Notes: a model not told the origin generated them from the letters alone. A stretch of DNA of 64,000 nt from Domibacillus sp. DTU_2020_1001157_1_SI_ALB_TIR_016 (GCF_032341995.1 NZ_CP135439.1:2418001-2482000); one strand, 5' to 3'. Positions 17,661 to 26,928 are shown, numbered from the stretch's first letter. Numbers and translations are program-made.

Positions 17661-18391
17661 TGAACATAAATCATTTTGCGCGTCATTCCACCGTCAATAA
17701 CCAAATTTTCTCCGGTTACGAAAGTATTTTCTGGGTCGGTAAGATATAAACAGGCTTTGGCTACATCCTCCGGCCTGCCGACCCGGCCTGCTGGATGCTG
17801 GCCATGATCTTCCGGCCGCAGCTTCGTGTAGTCACCTGTTTCAATCCAGCCGGGACTAATACTGTTTACCCGTATTCCCTTCTCACCTAATGTCACGGAA
17901 AGCGCATGAGTCAACGAATAAATGGCTCCTTTTGACGCTGCATACAATTCTGTATGAGGCTCTGACATACTTTGCCGAGTTGAGCACATATTTACGATGG
18001 CGCTGCCGCTTTTCATATAGCGGGCGGCTTCGCGGGAACAAAACAGGACGCTTGCTGCATTAGTGGTCATTATTTTGTCCCAGTCTGTTTTCTTTATGTC
18101 CCAGATAGAGCCAAAAGAAGAAACTCCTGCATTGTTAATTAAGATGTCAATGCCGCCGTATTCCTGGTTAATCTGCGCAAACAATTCTGCCATTTTGTCT
18201 GTATTTCCTACATCCGCACAATAAAACGCCGCGTTATAACCGGATTGCTTCCATTCCTGAACAACTGTCCGGCCTTCCTCTTTCATATCTACAATAATTG
18301 TATTGGCACCTTTTGCGGCGAAAGCATAGGCTGTTGCTCTGCCAATCCCATTTGCCCCGCCTGTTACGATAACGGTTTTGTTCTTGAACAT
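17657..18391 (-). CDS. Short-chain dehydrogenase/reductase
   Basis: 244 residues. NAD(P)-binding TGGANGIGR (about 11-19), NNAG, the catalytic Tyr and Lys in YAASKGAIYSL, and a C-terminal SPGWIET all fit a classical SDR; the family C-terminus GENLVIDGG is present. Substrate not predictable; it resembles the glucose-1-dehydrogenase-like group. The start lies 12 bases after the stop of a 64-residue protein, so the two are probably co-transcribed. Convergent with the PilZ gene. Confidence 0.88.
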   Translation of the reverse strand: MFKNKTVIVTGGANGIGRATAYAFAAKGANTIIVDMKEEGRTVVQEWKQSGYNAAFYCADVGNTDKMAELFAQINQEYGGIDILINNAGVSSFGSIWDIKKTDWDKIMTTNAASVLFCSREAARYMKSGSAIVNMCSTRQSMSEPHTELYAASKGAIYSLTHALSVTLGEKGIRVNSISPGWIETGDYTKLRPEDHGQHPAGRVGRPEDVAKACLYLTDPENTFVTGENLVIDGGMTRKMIYVH

Positions 18392-18403
18392 GCTTCCACT
18401 CCT

Positions 18404-18598
18404 TTAGCTTCGAGGTGCTTCCATATATTCATATTCAGTGTGGCCACCGTGCTTGGCAATGCCTCGGAAATGTTTAAAGTCAGCCTGTTGAATAAGCACC
18501 TGCCGAAACGAAAGAAAATCATTTCGTTCAATGTGTACACGTGCAACAGTTCCATTGCGAAGGCTTTCAAGATATCCCGCAGCTTCTTCTGCAGTCAC
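18404..18598 (-). CDS. Small protein of unknown function upstream of SDR gene
   Basis: 64 residues from GTG 18598, chosen because a perfect AGGAGG lies 8 bases upstream; the GTG three codons earlier overlaps that ribosome site. Mostly charged with no signal peptide or membrane segment; the C-terminal half has several His and aromatic residues. I do not recognise a family. The strong ribosome site and 12-base spacing to the following SDR gene support a real two-gene operon. Confidence 0.65.
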   Translation of the reverse strand: MTAEEAAGYLESLRNGTVARVHIERNDFLSFRQVLIQQADFKHFRGIAKHGGHTEYEYMEAPRS

Positions 18599-18699
18599 GC
18601 TCCTCACCTCCTATTAAAATAGTCGAAAAATTAACACAACACCGTGTAAAATCCTTTACTATTTTCAAAAAATAAGGCAAAATTTATTTTAATACCTTT

Positions 18700-18713
18700 C
18701 GCTAACGTTTTCA
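18700..18713 (+). promoter_or_regulatory. Possible cre-like site upstream of ykvS
   Basis: The minus strand reads TGAAAACGTTAGCG, 12 of 14 matches to the cre consensus, next to a TATAAA hexamer (18715-18720) that could be the ykvS -10. Motif match only. Confidence 0.3.
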
Positions 18714-18770
18714 TTATAAAAGAAAACGAGAGAAAATGGTATCGTCAATTGTCGAAAAGGAGCGAAACAG

Positions 18771-18950
18771 ATGACTAAAGCAGAAGTCGGCAACATTATT
18801 GAATTTAAAGACGGCCTACGCGGGATCGTCGAAAAAGTAAATGAAAACTCCGTCATTGTTGATTTGACAATAATGGAAGATTTCGATGAGCGCGAATTAG
18901 AAGAAAAAACAGTCGTTAACCATAAAAATTATATCATCGTCCATGCATGA
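18771..18950 (+). CDS. ykvS: YkvS family protein (DUF2187)
   Basis: 59 residues. EVGNIIEFKDGLRGIVEKVN followed by a short beta-rich region matches B. subtilis YkvS, a KOW/SH3-like small protein of unknown function. ATG 18771 follows AAAAGGAG at 8 bases. It ends at a strong bidirectional terminator shared with clpE. Confidence 0.88.
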   Translation: MTKAEVGNIIEFKDGLRGIVEKVNENSVIVDLTIMEDFDERELEEKTVVNHKNYIIVHA

Positions 18951-18954
18951 AAAA

Positions 18955-18980
18955 AAGAGCGGATTCTAGAATCCGCTCTT
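18955..18980. terminator. Bidirectional terminator between ykvS and clpE
   Basis: Perfect 12-bp inverted repeat AAGAGCGGATTC / GAATCCGCTCTT with a 2-base centre, A-rich on the left and T-rich on the right, between convergent genes. Confidence 0.92.
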
Positions 18981-18988
18981 TTGTTTAT

Positions 18989-21121
18989 TTACACTGATTG
19001 AATCGTAATTTGATCGTTTTCAACTACTGCTTTTAAATGCGAAGCATTTGGATGATCGATCATAAAGTCAGCGATTGCATCTTCAATATGCTTTTGAATT
19101 GCCCGGCGAAGCGGCCGTGCCCCAAATTGAGGGTTGAAGCCGATCTCAGCCAGCTTTTCTTTTACTGCTGCATCCACATCAATTTTCATTTGCTGCTCCG
19201 CAAGCATATCATTCAAGTCGCCGAGCATCAAATCAACAATCTGGATAAGCTCTTCTTTGCCAAGCGCTTCAAACTCGATAATCGCGTCGAAACGGTTTAG
19301 AAATTCCGGCTTGAAGAAATCAGACAATGAGTCAAGAACAGAATCATCGGATTTTTGAGCCTGCTTGTCAAAGCCGACTGTTATATTTTTTCTGCCGACA
19401 CCAGCGTTGCTTGTCATAATAATAACGCACTCTTTGAAACTTACCGTCCGTCCCTGACTGTCTGTTAATCTGCCATCTTCCATTATTTGCAGGAACATAT
19501 GCTGAACATCAGGGTGTGCTTTTTCAATTTCATCAAGCAAAATAATGCTGTATGGATTACGGCGCACTTTTTCTGTTAACTGACCTGCTTCTTCAAATCC
19601 TACATATCCCGGAGGAGAACCAATCAGTTTAGACACACTGTGTTTCTCCATAAACTCACTCATGTCCAGGCGAATAAGGGCTTCTTTAGAGCCGAATAAC
19701 TCTTCTGCCAATGTTTTTGTTAATTCTGTTTTACCAACCCCTGTTGGTCCGACAAACAGGAATGAACCAATTGGTCGGTTTTTCGCTTTTAAGCCGGCAC
19801 GGCTGCGACGGATCGCTTTCGCCACTTTTTGAACGGCTCTTTTTTGCCCAATTACCTTGCCGGCAAGATTTTCTTCAAGATGTTTGATTTGAAGCTGTTC
19901 ATCTTGATGAAGCTTTCCAACCGGAATGCCTGTTTTGCTTGCAATTAATGATTGAATCACTTCTGCTGTGACGATTGGTGCCTCAGCCGCTGTACCGCCT
20001 TGAGCCAGTTTTTGTTCCAGCGCAGTTTCTTCGTCACGCCATTTTGCTGCTTCTTCATATGCTTCCTTCTGCAGCGCTTCTTCTTTACGCTTTGCTGCCT
20101 CGGAAAGCTGTTCTTGAATAGAAGCTGTATCAGACGGGTCAATGGTCAAGTTTAACTTAGAACCCGCTTCGTCAAGAAGGTCAATTGCTTTGTCCGGCAG
20201 GAATCGGTCCTGGATATAACGGTGTGACAGAGCGGCACACGCTTGAATCGCTTCTTCAGTGTAAGTAACCTGGTGGAAGTCTTCATAATGCTTCTGCAGA
20301 CCTTTTAAAATATGAATCGTTTCTTCTACGTTTGGTTCCGCGACTTGCACCGGCTGAAAGCGGCGTTCAAGCGCTGCATCTTTTTCGATTTGACGGTATT
20401 CTTTTAATGTTGTTGCACCAATCAATTGCATTTCACCGCGGGCAAGGGCCGGTTTTAAAATATTGCCGGCATCCATAGAGCCTTCTGCTGACCCCGCTCC
20501 AACCAGCTGATGAATTTCATCAATAAAAAGAAGGAGATTTTTCCGCGTTTTTACTTCTTCAATGATTTGTTTCATACGCTCTTCAAATTGCCCGCGCACA
20601 CCTGTACCGGCAACAAGGGAAGCAACATCTAGCACATATACTTCTTTGCCTGTCAATTTCGACGGCACTCGTCCTTCTGCAATGTAAAGAGCAAGCCCTT
20701 CTGCAATCGCCGTTTTACCAACACCAGGCTCCCCAATCAGAACAGGGTTGTTTTTATTTCTTCTGTTTAAAATTTCAATCACACGCGCGACTTCTTTATC
20801 TCGGCCGATCACCGGGTCAATTAATCCGGCTTTGGCAAGTGAGGACAGATTGCGTCCGAATTGATCGAGAATCCCTCCGCGTCCCGCTCCAGCTGGCGGT
20901 ACTTGCTGCTTCATTGCCTGCTGCGGATTTGGTGATTGCATTCCTTTCATAAACTCATCAAATGGAAAACCGAATGATCCAAAATTCATGTTCATTCCTC
21001 CCATAGTTTGTTTTTCTTTTTGAAAGCATGCATCACATAAATGATACTGTGCTGATTGACCATTGACACGGACATTCATTTGCACATTCGCACGATGCTG
21101 CTGGCATTTTTGACATTTCAT
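18989..21121 (-). CDS. clpE: ATP-dependent Clp ATPase ClpE
   Basis: 710 residues. The N-terminal zinc finger that defines ClpE is present (MKCQKC ... CDACF), followed by AAA+ module 1 (Walker A GEPGVGKT, about residue 120), a UVR-type coiled linker, and AAA+ module 2 (GPTGVGKT, about 455). ClpE is a heat-induced Hsp100 unfoldase partner of ClpP. ATG 21121 is chosen because AAGGGG lies about 9 bases upstream and the zinc finger begins there; an ATG 18 bases earlier has no ribosome site. Expression is predicted to be under strong CtsR control from three promoter modules. Confidence 0.95.
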   Translation of the reverse strand: MKCQKCQQHRANVQMNVRVNGQSAQYHLCDACFQKEKQTMGGMNMNFGSFGFPFDEFMKGMQSPNPQQAMKQQVPPAGAGRGGILDQFGRNLSSLAKAGLIDPVIGRDKEVARVIEILNRRNKNNPVLIGEPGVGKTAIAEGLALYIAEGRVPSKLTGKEVYVLDVASLVAGTGVRGQFEERMKQIIEEVKTRKNLLLFIDEIHQLVGAGSAEGSMDAGNILKPALARGEMQLIGATTLKEYRQIEKDAALERRFQPVQVAEPNVEETIHILKGLQKHYEDFHQVTYTEEAIQACAALSHRYIQDRFLPDKAIDLLDEAGSKLNLTIDPSDTASIQEQLSEAAKRKEEALQKEAYEEAAKWRDEETALEQKLAQGGTAAEAPIVTAEVIQSLIASKTGIPVGKLHQDEQLQIKHLEENLAGKVIGQKRAVQKVAKAIRRSRAGLKAKNRPIGSFLFVGPTGVGKTELTKTLAEELFGSKEALIRLDMSEFMEKHSVSKLIGSPPGYVGFEEAGQLTEKVRRNPYSIILLDEIEKAHPDVQHMFLQIMEDGRLTDSQGRTVSFKECVIIMTSNAGVGRKNITVGFDKQAQKSDDSVLDSLSDFFKPEFLNRFDAIIEFEALGKEELIQIVDLMLGDLNDMLAEQQMKIDVDAAVKEKLAEIGFNPQFGARPLRRAIQKHIEDAIADFMIDHPNASHLKAVVENDQITIQSV

Positions 21122-21139
21122 CCACGTCATCCCCTTCAT

Positions 21140-21199
21140 TTTGACTTTGACTATATTTGACTATACTTTTATTATAATTTGACCTTTTTTGACTTTCAA
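21140..21199 (-). promoter_or_regulatory. CtsR-controlled clpE promoter, module A (proximal)
   Basis: Minus strand: -35 TTGAAA (21194-21199), 17-base spacer, -10 TATAAT (21171-21176). The spacer holds AGTCAAAAAAGGTCAAA (21178-21194), a full CtsR operator of two heptads three bases apart. Downstream of the start are AGTCAAATATAGTCAAA (21146-21162) and one more abutting heptad to 21140. Five heptads in all. Confidence 0.93.
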
Positions 21200-21331
21200 C
21201 TTTTCTGCTCACCATAAATGGCTGCAACTAAAGAAAAGTTCAACTTACATAGAAGAAATGGATTCTTGTTCTGCTTTTTCCCTTCATTGCAAGTTCGTTT
21301 AAAAAGGTTTGAAAGTTTCGTTGTTCTTAAT

Positions 21332-21385
21332 TTTGACCATCTTTGACTATAATTCTATTATAAACTGACCTTTTTTGACCTTCAA
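21332..21385 (-). promoter_or_regulatory. CtsR-controlled clpE promoter, module B (middle)
   Basis: Minus strand: -35 TTGAAG (21380-21385), 17-base spacer, -10 TATAAT (21357-21362). GGTCAAAAAAGGTCAGT (21364-21380) lies in the spacer and AGTCAAAGATGGTCAAA (21332-21348) downstream. Same architecture as modules A and C, with one degenerate heptad. Confidence 0.88.
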
Positions 21386-21545
21386 CTTTTCTGCTCAATA
21401 TGACGTGCCTAAGGAAAACAGCGCGAGCGAGCATAAGGAGAACAAAAGCAAGTTCAGCTTCTCCAAGAGAAAACTGCTCCCTCTGGCTTTTGAACTGCTG
21501 TGCAAGTTGGCCTAAAAGGTTTTGCGAGTATTTATTATGTTCAAC

Positions 21546-21599
21546 TTTGACCATCTCTGACCATGTATTTATTATACTTTGACCTTTTTTGACTTTCAA
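21546..21599 (-). promoter_or_regulatory. CtsR-controlled clpE promoter, module C (distal)
   Basis: Minus strand: -35 TTGAAA (21594-21599), 17-base spacer, -10 TATAAT (21571-21576). AGTCAAAAAAGGTCAAA (21578-21594) lies in the spacer and GGTCAGAGATGGTCAAA (21546-21562) downstream. About 214 bp upstream of module B; the DNA between modules is noncoding apart from fortuitous open frames. Confidence 0.9.
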
Positions 21600-21617
21600 G
21601 TACTTTTTCAAAAAAAA

Positions 21618-21640
21618 TAAAGTGCCAAAAAGGCACTTTA
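21618..21640 (-). terminator. Terminator of the CPBP protease gene
   Basis: TAAAGTGCC / GGCACTTTA stem (21618-21626, 21632-21640) followed by a T run on the minus strand. It overlaps the stop codon of the protease gene and insulates the clpE promoters from it. Confidence 0.85.
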
Positions 21641-22246
21641 TGCAAGCGGCAAAAAAACAACAAAAAGCAAATCAAAGATTAAGTGAGAAATAATGAGCAT
21701 TGGTATACTTTTGCGCCATATATATAAGCTTCCCCAAAACAAGCCGCCGCAAAGAGCTGCCATCATCCAAAGCCATTCACCGGAAAAAACAAAAACAGAA
21801 GCGTAAAACAGTGCCGCTGTCACCATAGCTGCCCACTTGTTCATATAGCGGCCGAGGCGCTTTTGGATAAATCCCCGAAAAAACAATTCTTCTCCAGGAA
21901 TGATAATCAGCACAAGAACGATATAATGCCAAATAAATACGGGGCTGAATAAAGCATAGATAGAAGAAACATGCCCCTCTGCCGATACAGGCATCAGCTT
22001 CAGCAGTGCATATCCAGCCGCAAAGAGTGCGTATAAAACAACCCCAGACAAGATACCGTATAGCATAAACCGGTTTGTATTCTGCTGATCATCGATCGGC
22101 TCGCTTATAATTGAAATACTAATAAAAAACAAAGTAGCTGCTGTGTAAATATACCAAAAAATATCTTTATCCAAGAAAGTTACATATAAAAGAACGTATG
22201 CCGCTGCCACTCCGAGAATAAAGCGCCAGTCTTTCCATAGTGCCAT
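21638..22246 (-). CDS. CPBP-family intramembrane metalloprotease (CAAX/Abi type)
   Basis: 202 residues, about six to seven membrane helices. The catalytic motif EExxxR is in IPGEELFFRGF (about residues 116-126) and the last motif has a histidine in IISHLIFD; the middle FxxxH position reads FYASVF, so the histidine usually expected there is not obvious. The family includes Rce1-like and bacteriocin self-immunity proteins; specific role unknown. Independent gene with its own terminator. Confidence 0.85.
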   Translation of the reverse strand: MALWKDWRFILGVAAAYVLLYVTFLDKDIFWYIYTAATLFFISISIISEPIDDQQNTNRFMLYGILSGVVLYALFAAGYALLKLMPVSAEGHVSSIYALFSPVFIWHYIVLVLIIIPGEELFFRGFIQKRLGRYMNKWAAMVTAALFYASVFVFSGEWLWMMAALCGGLFWGSLYIWRKSIPMLIISHLIFDLLFVVFLPLA

Positions 22247-22310
22247 TCATAAAGCTCCTTTCCTTAATCCGAGTTATTTTACCATATAAAACTCAGATTC
22301 GGCAAAAGCG

Positions 22311-22748
22311 TTACGACAAGTTTTTAATAGACAGCCCCAGTTTTCTTAAAATAGCTGTTGCCTGTTCGACTTCTTCTTCCGACAGCACACTCACAAGATC
22401 ATGAATGTTTTGCTCATGCACTGGAAAAATGCGCTCAATCAGTTCTGTTCCTGCTTCCGTGATAGCGGCATGGGTAATGCGCCGGTCGTGTGGGCAGGCT
22501 ACCCGTTTTAGCAGCTGCTTTTTCTCAAGCTTATCCACAACATATGTAATACTGCCGCTTGCAAGCAGGATTTTCCCGCCGATTTGCTGAAGCGGCTGAG
22601 GCCCTTTATGATATAACAGTTCCAGTACGGCAAATTCTGTCGGATTAAGGCCGGACTTTTGAATAAACCCATTGACCTGCTCGTTTACCACTTTATATGC
22701 GCGCGATAGCACAATAAATAATTTTAACGATTTTTCACTTTCTTTCAT
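22311..22748 (-). CDS. MarR-family regulator, MhqR/YkvE-like
   Basis: 145 residues with a central winged helix (about 35-100). The stretch GLNPTEFAVLELLYHKG and LASGSITYVVDKLEKK followed by CPHDRR resembles B. subtilis MhqR, a quinone/electrophile-responsive repressor. B. subtilis MhqR lacks a redox-active cysteine mechanism; here a Cys precedes PHDRR. No mhq target operon lies nearby, so the regulon is unknown. ATG 22748, divergent from an acyltransferase gene 174 bases away. Confidence 0.8.
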   Translation of the reverse strand: MKESEKSLKLFIVLSRAYKVVNEQVNGFIQKSGLNPTEFAVLELLYHKGPQPLQQIGGKILLASGSITYVVDKLEKKQLLKRVACPHDRRITHAAITEAGTELIERIFPVHEQNIHDLVSVLSEEEVEQATAILRKLGLSIKNLS

Positions 22749-22922
22749 TATTATTCCCCTGCCTGTCTATTCATTTCTTCATTTATACGTTACACATTTT
22801 TGCTTCCTTTTGGAAGCAGGAATCTGCCATTTTCCATAATTTCCACAGCGGTTTTTGTCGATTTCCTTTCTCGGTCGTGTATAATAACGTCATGTGTTTA
22901 CTCTATTAAACAGGTGATCTTA

Positions 22923-23924
22923 TTGAAAAAACGTGATAATTATTTTGACAACGTTCGGTTTTTTCTTATTTTTTTGGTGGTATTTGGTCATCTTCTTCGT
23001 CCATATATTCACACCAGTCCGTTCCTTTATGCTCTTTATATGGTAATCTATTCTTTTCATATGCCAGCTTTTATTTTGATTTCCGGCTTTTTCGCCAAAA
23101 GCATAAAGCGGCCGGGCTATATTAAAAAAGCGGCCGAAAAGCTGCTGATTCCATTTCTTATTTTTCAATGTGTGTATTCGGTTTTTTATTTTTGGATCGA
23201 CCATGAAGAAGCTCTTTCCGTAAGATTGCTGATTCCTGAATGGTCGCTTTGGTTTTTAATGAGCCTATTCCTTTGGCATGTATTGCTTTTAGGCACCGTT
23301 AAATGGCTGAAAAACCCGTTTATTGCGCTTATCCTTTCGGTAGCAGCCGGTGTTGGAATCGGCTTGGTCAATGAATCACTGACTGTTTTAAGCATCGGCC
23401 GGACATTTGTGTTTTTCCCGTTCTTTTTAGCGGGCTATTACGCGAAAAAAGAATGGTTCCAGCCGTTGTTCCGCATGCGGTCACGCATTCCGCTGTTTCT
23501 TTTTGCAGCCGGGCTGTTTGCATACTGCTATACGCATACAACGATGCAGATTGAGTGGCTGTTTGGCTCCCAATCGTACGCGGCGCTCGGCGCTGACGGA
23601 ACAGATGGTTTGCTTTTACGATTGTTTGTTTATGCTGTTAATATCGTCATGATTGCTTTTTTTCTTTCCGTCGTGCCGCATAAAGTCTTTTTCTTTACCG
23701 CATGGGGACGCAATACATTATACGTGTACTTGCTGCATGGTTTTTTTGTTCAGTCATCACGGCGTGTAGAAACACTGGAACTGCCGCCGTCTCTGCTTGT
23801 TTTGTTTGGAACGGCTGCTGTTTTAACATTTGCCCTGGCGTCTCCATGGACAGCCGCCCTGTTCCGCCCATTTTTGGAGCTGAAACGCCCTAGCTTTTTC
23901 ATTAAAAAGGAGAATAAATCGTGA
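22923..23924 (+). CDS. Membrane acyltransferase, Acyltransferase_3 family
   Basis: About 333 residues with roughly ten membrane helices, beginning KKRDNYFDNVRFFLIFLVVF, the usual N-terminus of acyltransferase-3 proteins, with the catalytic-type histidine in VVFGHLLRPY. Such proteins O-acylate cell-surface sugars or other envelope molecules; substrate unknown. TTG 22923 is chosen because AGGTGAT lies just upstream and the family start aligns; GTG 22914 is an alternative. The stop overlaps the GTG of the next gene by three bases, indicating coupling. Confidence 0.82.
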   Translation: MKKRDNYFDNVRFFLIFLVVFGHLLRPYIHTSPFLYALYMVIYSFHMPAFILISGFFAKSIKRPGYIKKAAEKLLIPFLIFQCVYSVFYFWIDHEEALSVRLLIPEWSLWFLMSLFLWHVLLLGTVKWLKNPFIALILSVAAGVGIGLVNESLTVLSIGRTFVFFPFFLAGYYAKKEWFQPLFRMRSRIPLFLFAAGLFAYCYTHTTMQIEWLFGSQSYAALGADGTDGLLLRLFVYAVNIVMIAFFLSVVPHKVFFFTAWGRNTLYVYLLHGFFVQSSRRVETLELPPSLLVLFGTAAVLTFALASPWTAALFRPFLELKRPSFFIKKENKS

Positions 23925-25666
23925 ATATTACTGTTTGCACATTAAATGCAAAATATATCCATACTAATTTAGCGATCCGTTACTTGAAATCTTACTGTGA
24001 GGACGCCTATAATATCCGGCTGGCCGAGTATACGATCAAAGATCCTGCCATGAATATTGTATCCGACTTGTACAGCCACAAACCCGATGTGATCGGCTTC
24101 AGCTGCTACATCTGGAATATTGAAGAAACGATCCGCGTAGCCGGCATGATTAAAAAAGTACTGCCTGAGTGTACGATTGTCTTTGGCGGTCCGGAAGTGA
24201 CTTATGATGTTCCATACTGGCTGGACCGGCTTACAGATGTCGACTTTATTGCGATCGGTGAAGGAGAAAAAACGTTCCGTATGCTGCTCGATCAGCTGTC
24301 GGGAGAGCGCGACTTTTCCAAAGTGCCCGGCCTTGCCTACAAAGAAAACGGCAAACAGCATATTCAGCCCCAGACGAATAAAATCGACCTGCGCGAGCTG
24401 CCTTCCCCGTTTCGCTTTGAAGAAGACCTGGATTCGCTGTCTAAGCGAATTACCTACATTGAAACAAGCCGCGGCTGTCCATTCCGCTGCCAATTCTGCT
24501 TATCGTCTATTGAGACCGGAGTGCGCTATTTTGACCGCGAGAAAATAAAAGACGATATTCGTTTTCTGATGAAAAACGGGGCTAAAACCATTAAATTTGT
24601 TGATCGGACATTTAATATCAGCCGCAGCTATGCAATGGAAATGTTTCAGTTTCTCATTGATGAGCATGTGCCCGGCACTGTATTTCAATTCGAGATTACA
24701 GGCGACATTATGCGCCCGGAAGTGATTCAATTTTTAAATGAGAACGCCCCGGCCGGTTTGTTTCGCTTTGAAATCGGGGTACAGTCGACCAATGACGGCG
24801 TAAACGAGCTCGTTCAGCGAAAACAAAACTGGGAAAAACTGGTACGAACCGTGACGATGGTAAAGGAAGGCGGTAAAATTGAGCAGCATCTTGATTTGAT
24901 CGCCGGCCTGCCGGAAGAAAATTACGATTCATTCCGCAATACGTTTAATGACGTATTTGCCCTTCGGCCGGAAGAGCTGCAGCTTGGCTTCTTAAAGCTG
25001 CTTCGCGGAACAGGTCTGCGTCTGAGCGCTCCTCAATACGGCTATCAGTACATGGATCAAGCGCCGTATGAAATGCTGTCAAACCGGGTGCTTCCATTCG
25101 ATGAAGTGATTCGTATTAAACACACGGAAGACGTGCTTGAAAAGTACTGGAACGATCACCGGACCGATGAGACGATTGATTATATTACACGCCATCTCGC
25201 CGAAACACCGTTTGACTTTTTCCAGGATTTCGGTACATTTTGGGAAGCGAACGGCTGGAGCCGTATCGGCCACCAGCTGGAGGATTTGTTTAAACGACTG
25301 GATTCGTTTGTGCGGACCGCTTATCCGAATGACGCGGCTCATGTGGAGAGTATTATGAAGTATGATTATTTAGCCAATCAGCGCTTTAAGCCGCGTAAGC
25401 CTTGGTGGAATACAGACGAGTCTGCTCAGCGGAAAGCAACCTATCAGCAGCTTGCCGTCCATCCTCTTCTTGCCGGTGAGTCGTTCGCATCTCTCGGGCT
25501 TCGCGAAAAAGAACTGCATAAGCATACGATCCTAGAGCCCGTTACAATGCAAAAACGAAACGGCGCCTGGGTACAAGAAGACGGCTGGCTGCTTGTTTAC
25601 TTCCAGCCAAACGGTGCCGGCTCTTCGTCCTACTTTTTTCCGTCCCGTTTAACGGCAGCTATGTAA
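23921..25666 (+). CDS. B12-binding-domain radical SAM protein (DUF4080 type)
   Basis: 581 residues: N-terminal cobalamin-binding-like Rossmann domain (about 1-140), radical SAM core with the cluster motif CxxxCxxC in CPFRCQFC (about residue 187-194), and a C-terminal DUF4080 region. The cobalamin domain lacks an obvious DxHxxG histidine, so B12 binding may be base-off or absent. Reaction unknown. GTG 23921 overlaps the acyltransferase stop, so the two genes form an operon. Ends at a strong terminator. Confidence 0.88.
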   Translation: MNITVCTLNAKYIHTNLAIRYLKSYCEDAYNIRLAEYTIKDPAMNIVSDLYSHKPDVIGFSCYIWNIEETIRVAGMIKKVLPECTIVFGGPEVTYDVPYWLDRLTDVDFIAIGEGEKTFRMLLDQLSGERDFSKVPGLAYKENGKQHIQPQTNKIDLRELPSPFRFEEDLDSLSKRITYIETSRGCPFRCQFCLSSIETGVRYFDREKIKDDIRFLMKNGAKTIKFVDRTFNISRSYAMEMFQFLIDEHVPGTVFQFEITGDIMRPEVIQFLNENAPAGLFRFEIGVQSTNDGVNELVQRKQNWEKLVRTVTMVKEGGKIEQHLDLIAGLPEENYDSFRNTFNDVFALRPEELQLGFLKLLRGTGLRLSAPQYGYQYMDQAPYEMLSNRVLPFDEVIRIKHTEDVLEKYWNDHRTDETIDYITRHLAETPFDFFQDFGTFWEANGWSRIGHQLEDLFKRLDSFVRTAYPNDAAHVESIMKYDYLANQRFKPRKPWWNTDESAQRKATYQQLAVHPLLAGESFASLGLREKELHKHTILEPVTMQKRNGAWVQEDGWLLVYFQPNGAGSSSYFFPSRLTAAM

Positions 25667-25670
25667 ACCA

Positions 25671-25701
25671 AAAGCGGCAGGCCTTTCCGGCCTGCCGCTT
25701 T
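25671..25701. terminator. Bidirectional terminator
   Basis: Perfect 13-bp stem AAAGCGGCAGGCC / GGCCTGCCGCTTT with a 5-base loop, between the convergent radical SAM and FAD oxidoreductase genes. Confidence 0.93.
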
Positions 25702-26928
25702 TTACTTTGGTTCATAAACCCGCTCTTTTGAATAAAATGAAAAAGCCGCATCCCTTTTTCCCATTAAAAACCGGGCGATCAGACGGGATAGAAACAAGCT
25801 GTACACCACTCCGTTGCCGCCATAGCCAAGCAGGAACAAACTGTTGGGCACATGGCTGTACTGGCCGATGATGGGCTGCCCGTCCTGCGTATGGGCAAAC
25901 GACCCGCTCCAGCTGTACTCCGCGCGTATTTTTCCTTTTAAAGACGGGAACCATGCCTCAGCTTCTCCAATAAGCTTCTCCGTCTTTGCCGGCATTTTTC
26001 GATCACGCGCACTTCCTTCTGAAGCCGGTTCATCAAGTCCGCCGATTACAATGCGCCGGTCTGCTGTTGTCCGGGCGTAGTAGTAAGGGCGGTTGGATTC
26101 CCAGATCATAACGCCATCCTTCCAAAACGATAAATCCTCTACTGGGTTCGTTATAATCGCATAGCTGCTTTCAACGACTGCATTTGGGTCCTTTACCGTT
26201 TCCTGCGTTTCATACCCCTGGGCAAAAATGGCTTTTTTCGCTTTAAGTAAATGGCCGGTCTCTGTTCGCAGAACGACACCGGCTTCATCCGCTTTTTTTA
26301 AACTTACTTCTGTTTGCTCAAATACACGGACCCCTTCTTCGGCAGCCGCCCTTACAAGTCCATGTGTGAGCTTGAATGGATTAACCTCTGCATCGCCTTT
26401 TGCGATAATAGCGGCCGGCCGGCTGAAAGGAACCCATTTTTTCATTTCCTCTCTTTCCACATAGTCAACATCAAACCCGGCTTCTTTTAAAGCAGCATAT
26501 TCAGTTTGTATTTTGCCGATATCTTCTTCACTGCTCGCGAAAAATAAACTGCTGCGCATGACCAGGTCCGGATCAATCGGCAGCGACGGGACGATATCGT
26601 TTTGAAGATAGCGGATCGCATCATAACAGCGCCAATAATGATCAACGGCTGGCCTTTTGCCAAATGAACGGATCGCTTCATGCAAAAGCTGGTCGTTGGC
26701 AAACTGCAGTAATCCTGTGTTCGCGCTTGAGCTTCCCGCGGCCACTGTCCGTTTTTCAACGAGCACGACGTCAAAGCCTGTGTTTCTTAATTCATAAGCG
26801 GTACAGGCGCCTGATACACCTGCACCGATAATCACAACATCACACTCTATATCCTCTTTTACAGATGAATAAACCGGCGCTTCTCTCAATGTTTCCGGCC
26901 AGTACACACTTCCTGATTTTAAATCCAT
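25702..26928 (-). CDS. FAD-dependent oxidoreductase (DAO family)
   Basis: 408 residues. FAD-binding VVIIGAGVSGACTAYEL (about 32-48) followed by VLVEKR, and a C-terminal YGGNGVVYS motif, place it in the D-amino-acid-oxidase / glycine-oxidase superfamily. It contains IGGLDE and a soluble, uncharged N-terminus without signal peptide. Substrate is probably an amine or amino acid but cannot be assigned. Stands alone between two terminators. Confidence 0.87.
   Translation of the reverse strand: MDLKSGSVYWPETLREAPVYSSVKEDIECDVVIIGAGVSGACTAYELRNTGFDVVLVEKRTVAAGSSSANTGLLQFANDQLLHEAIRSFGKRPAVDHYWRCYDAIRYLQNDIVPSLPIDPDLVMRSSLFFASSEEDIGKIQTEYAALKEAGFDVDYVEREEMKKWVPFSRPAAIIAKGDAEVNPFKLTHGLVRAAAEEGVRVFEQTEVSLKKADEAGVVLRTETGHLLKAKKAIFAQGYETQETVKDPNAVVESSYAIITNPVEDLSFWKDGVMIWESNRPYYYARTTADRRIVIGGLDEPASEGSARDRKMPAKTEKLIGEAEAWFPSLKGKIRAEYSWSGSFAHTQDGQPIIGQYSHVPNSLFLLGYGGNGVVYSLFLSRLIARFLMGKRDAAFSFYSKERVYEPK

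Noticed and set aside
21327..21611. 94-codon minus-strand open frame upstream of clpE
   Set aside because: It runs straight through two CtsR promoter modules and encodes parts of the operators; no ribosome site. Treated as noncoding.
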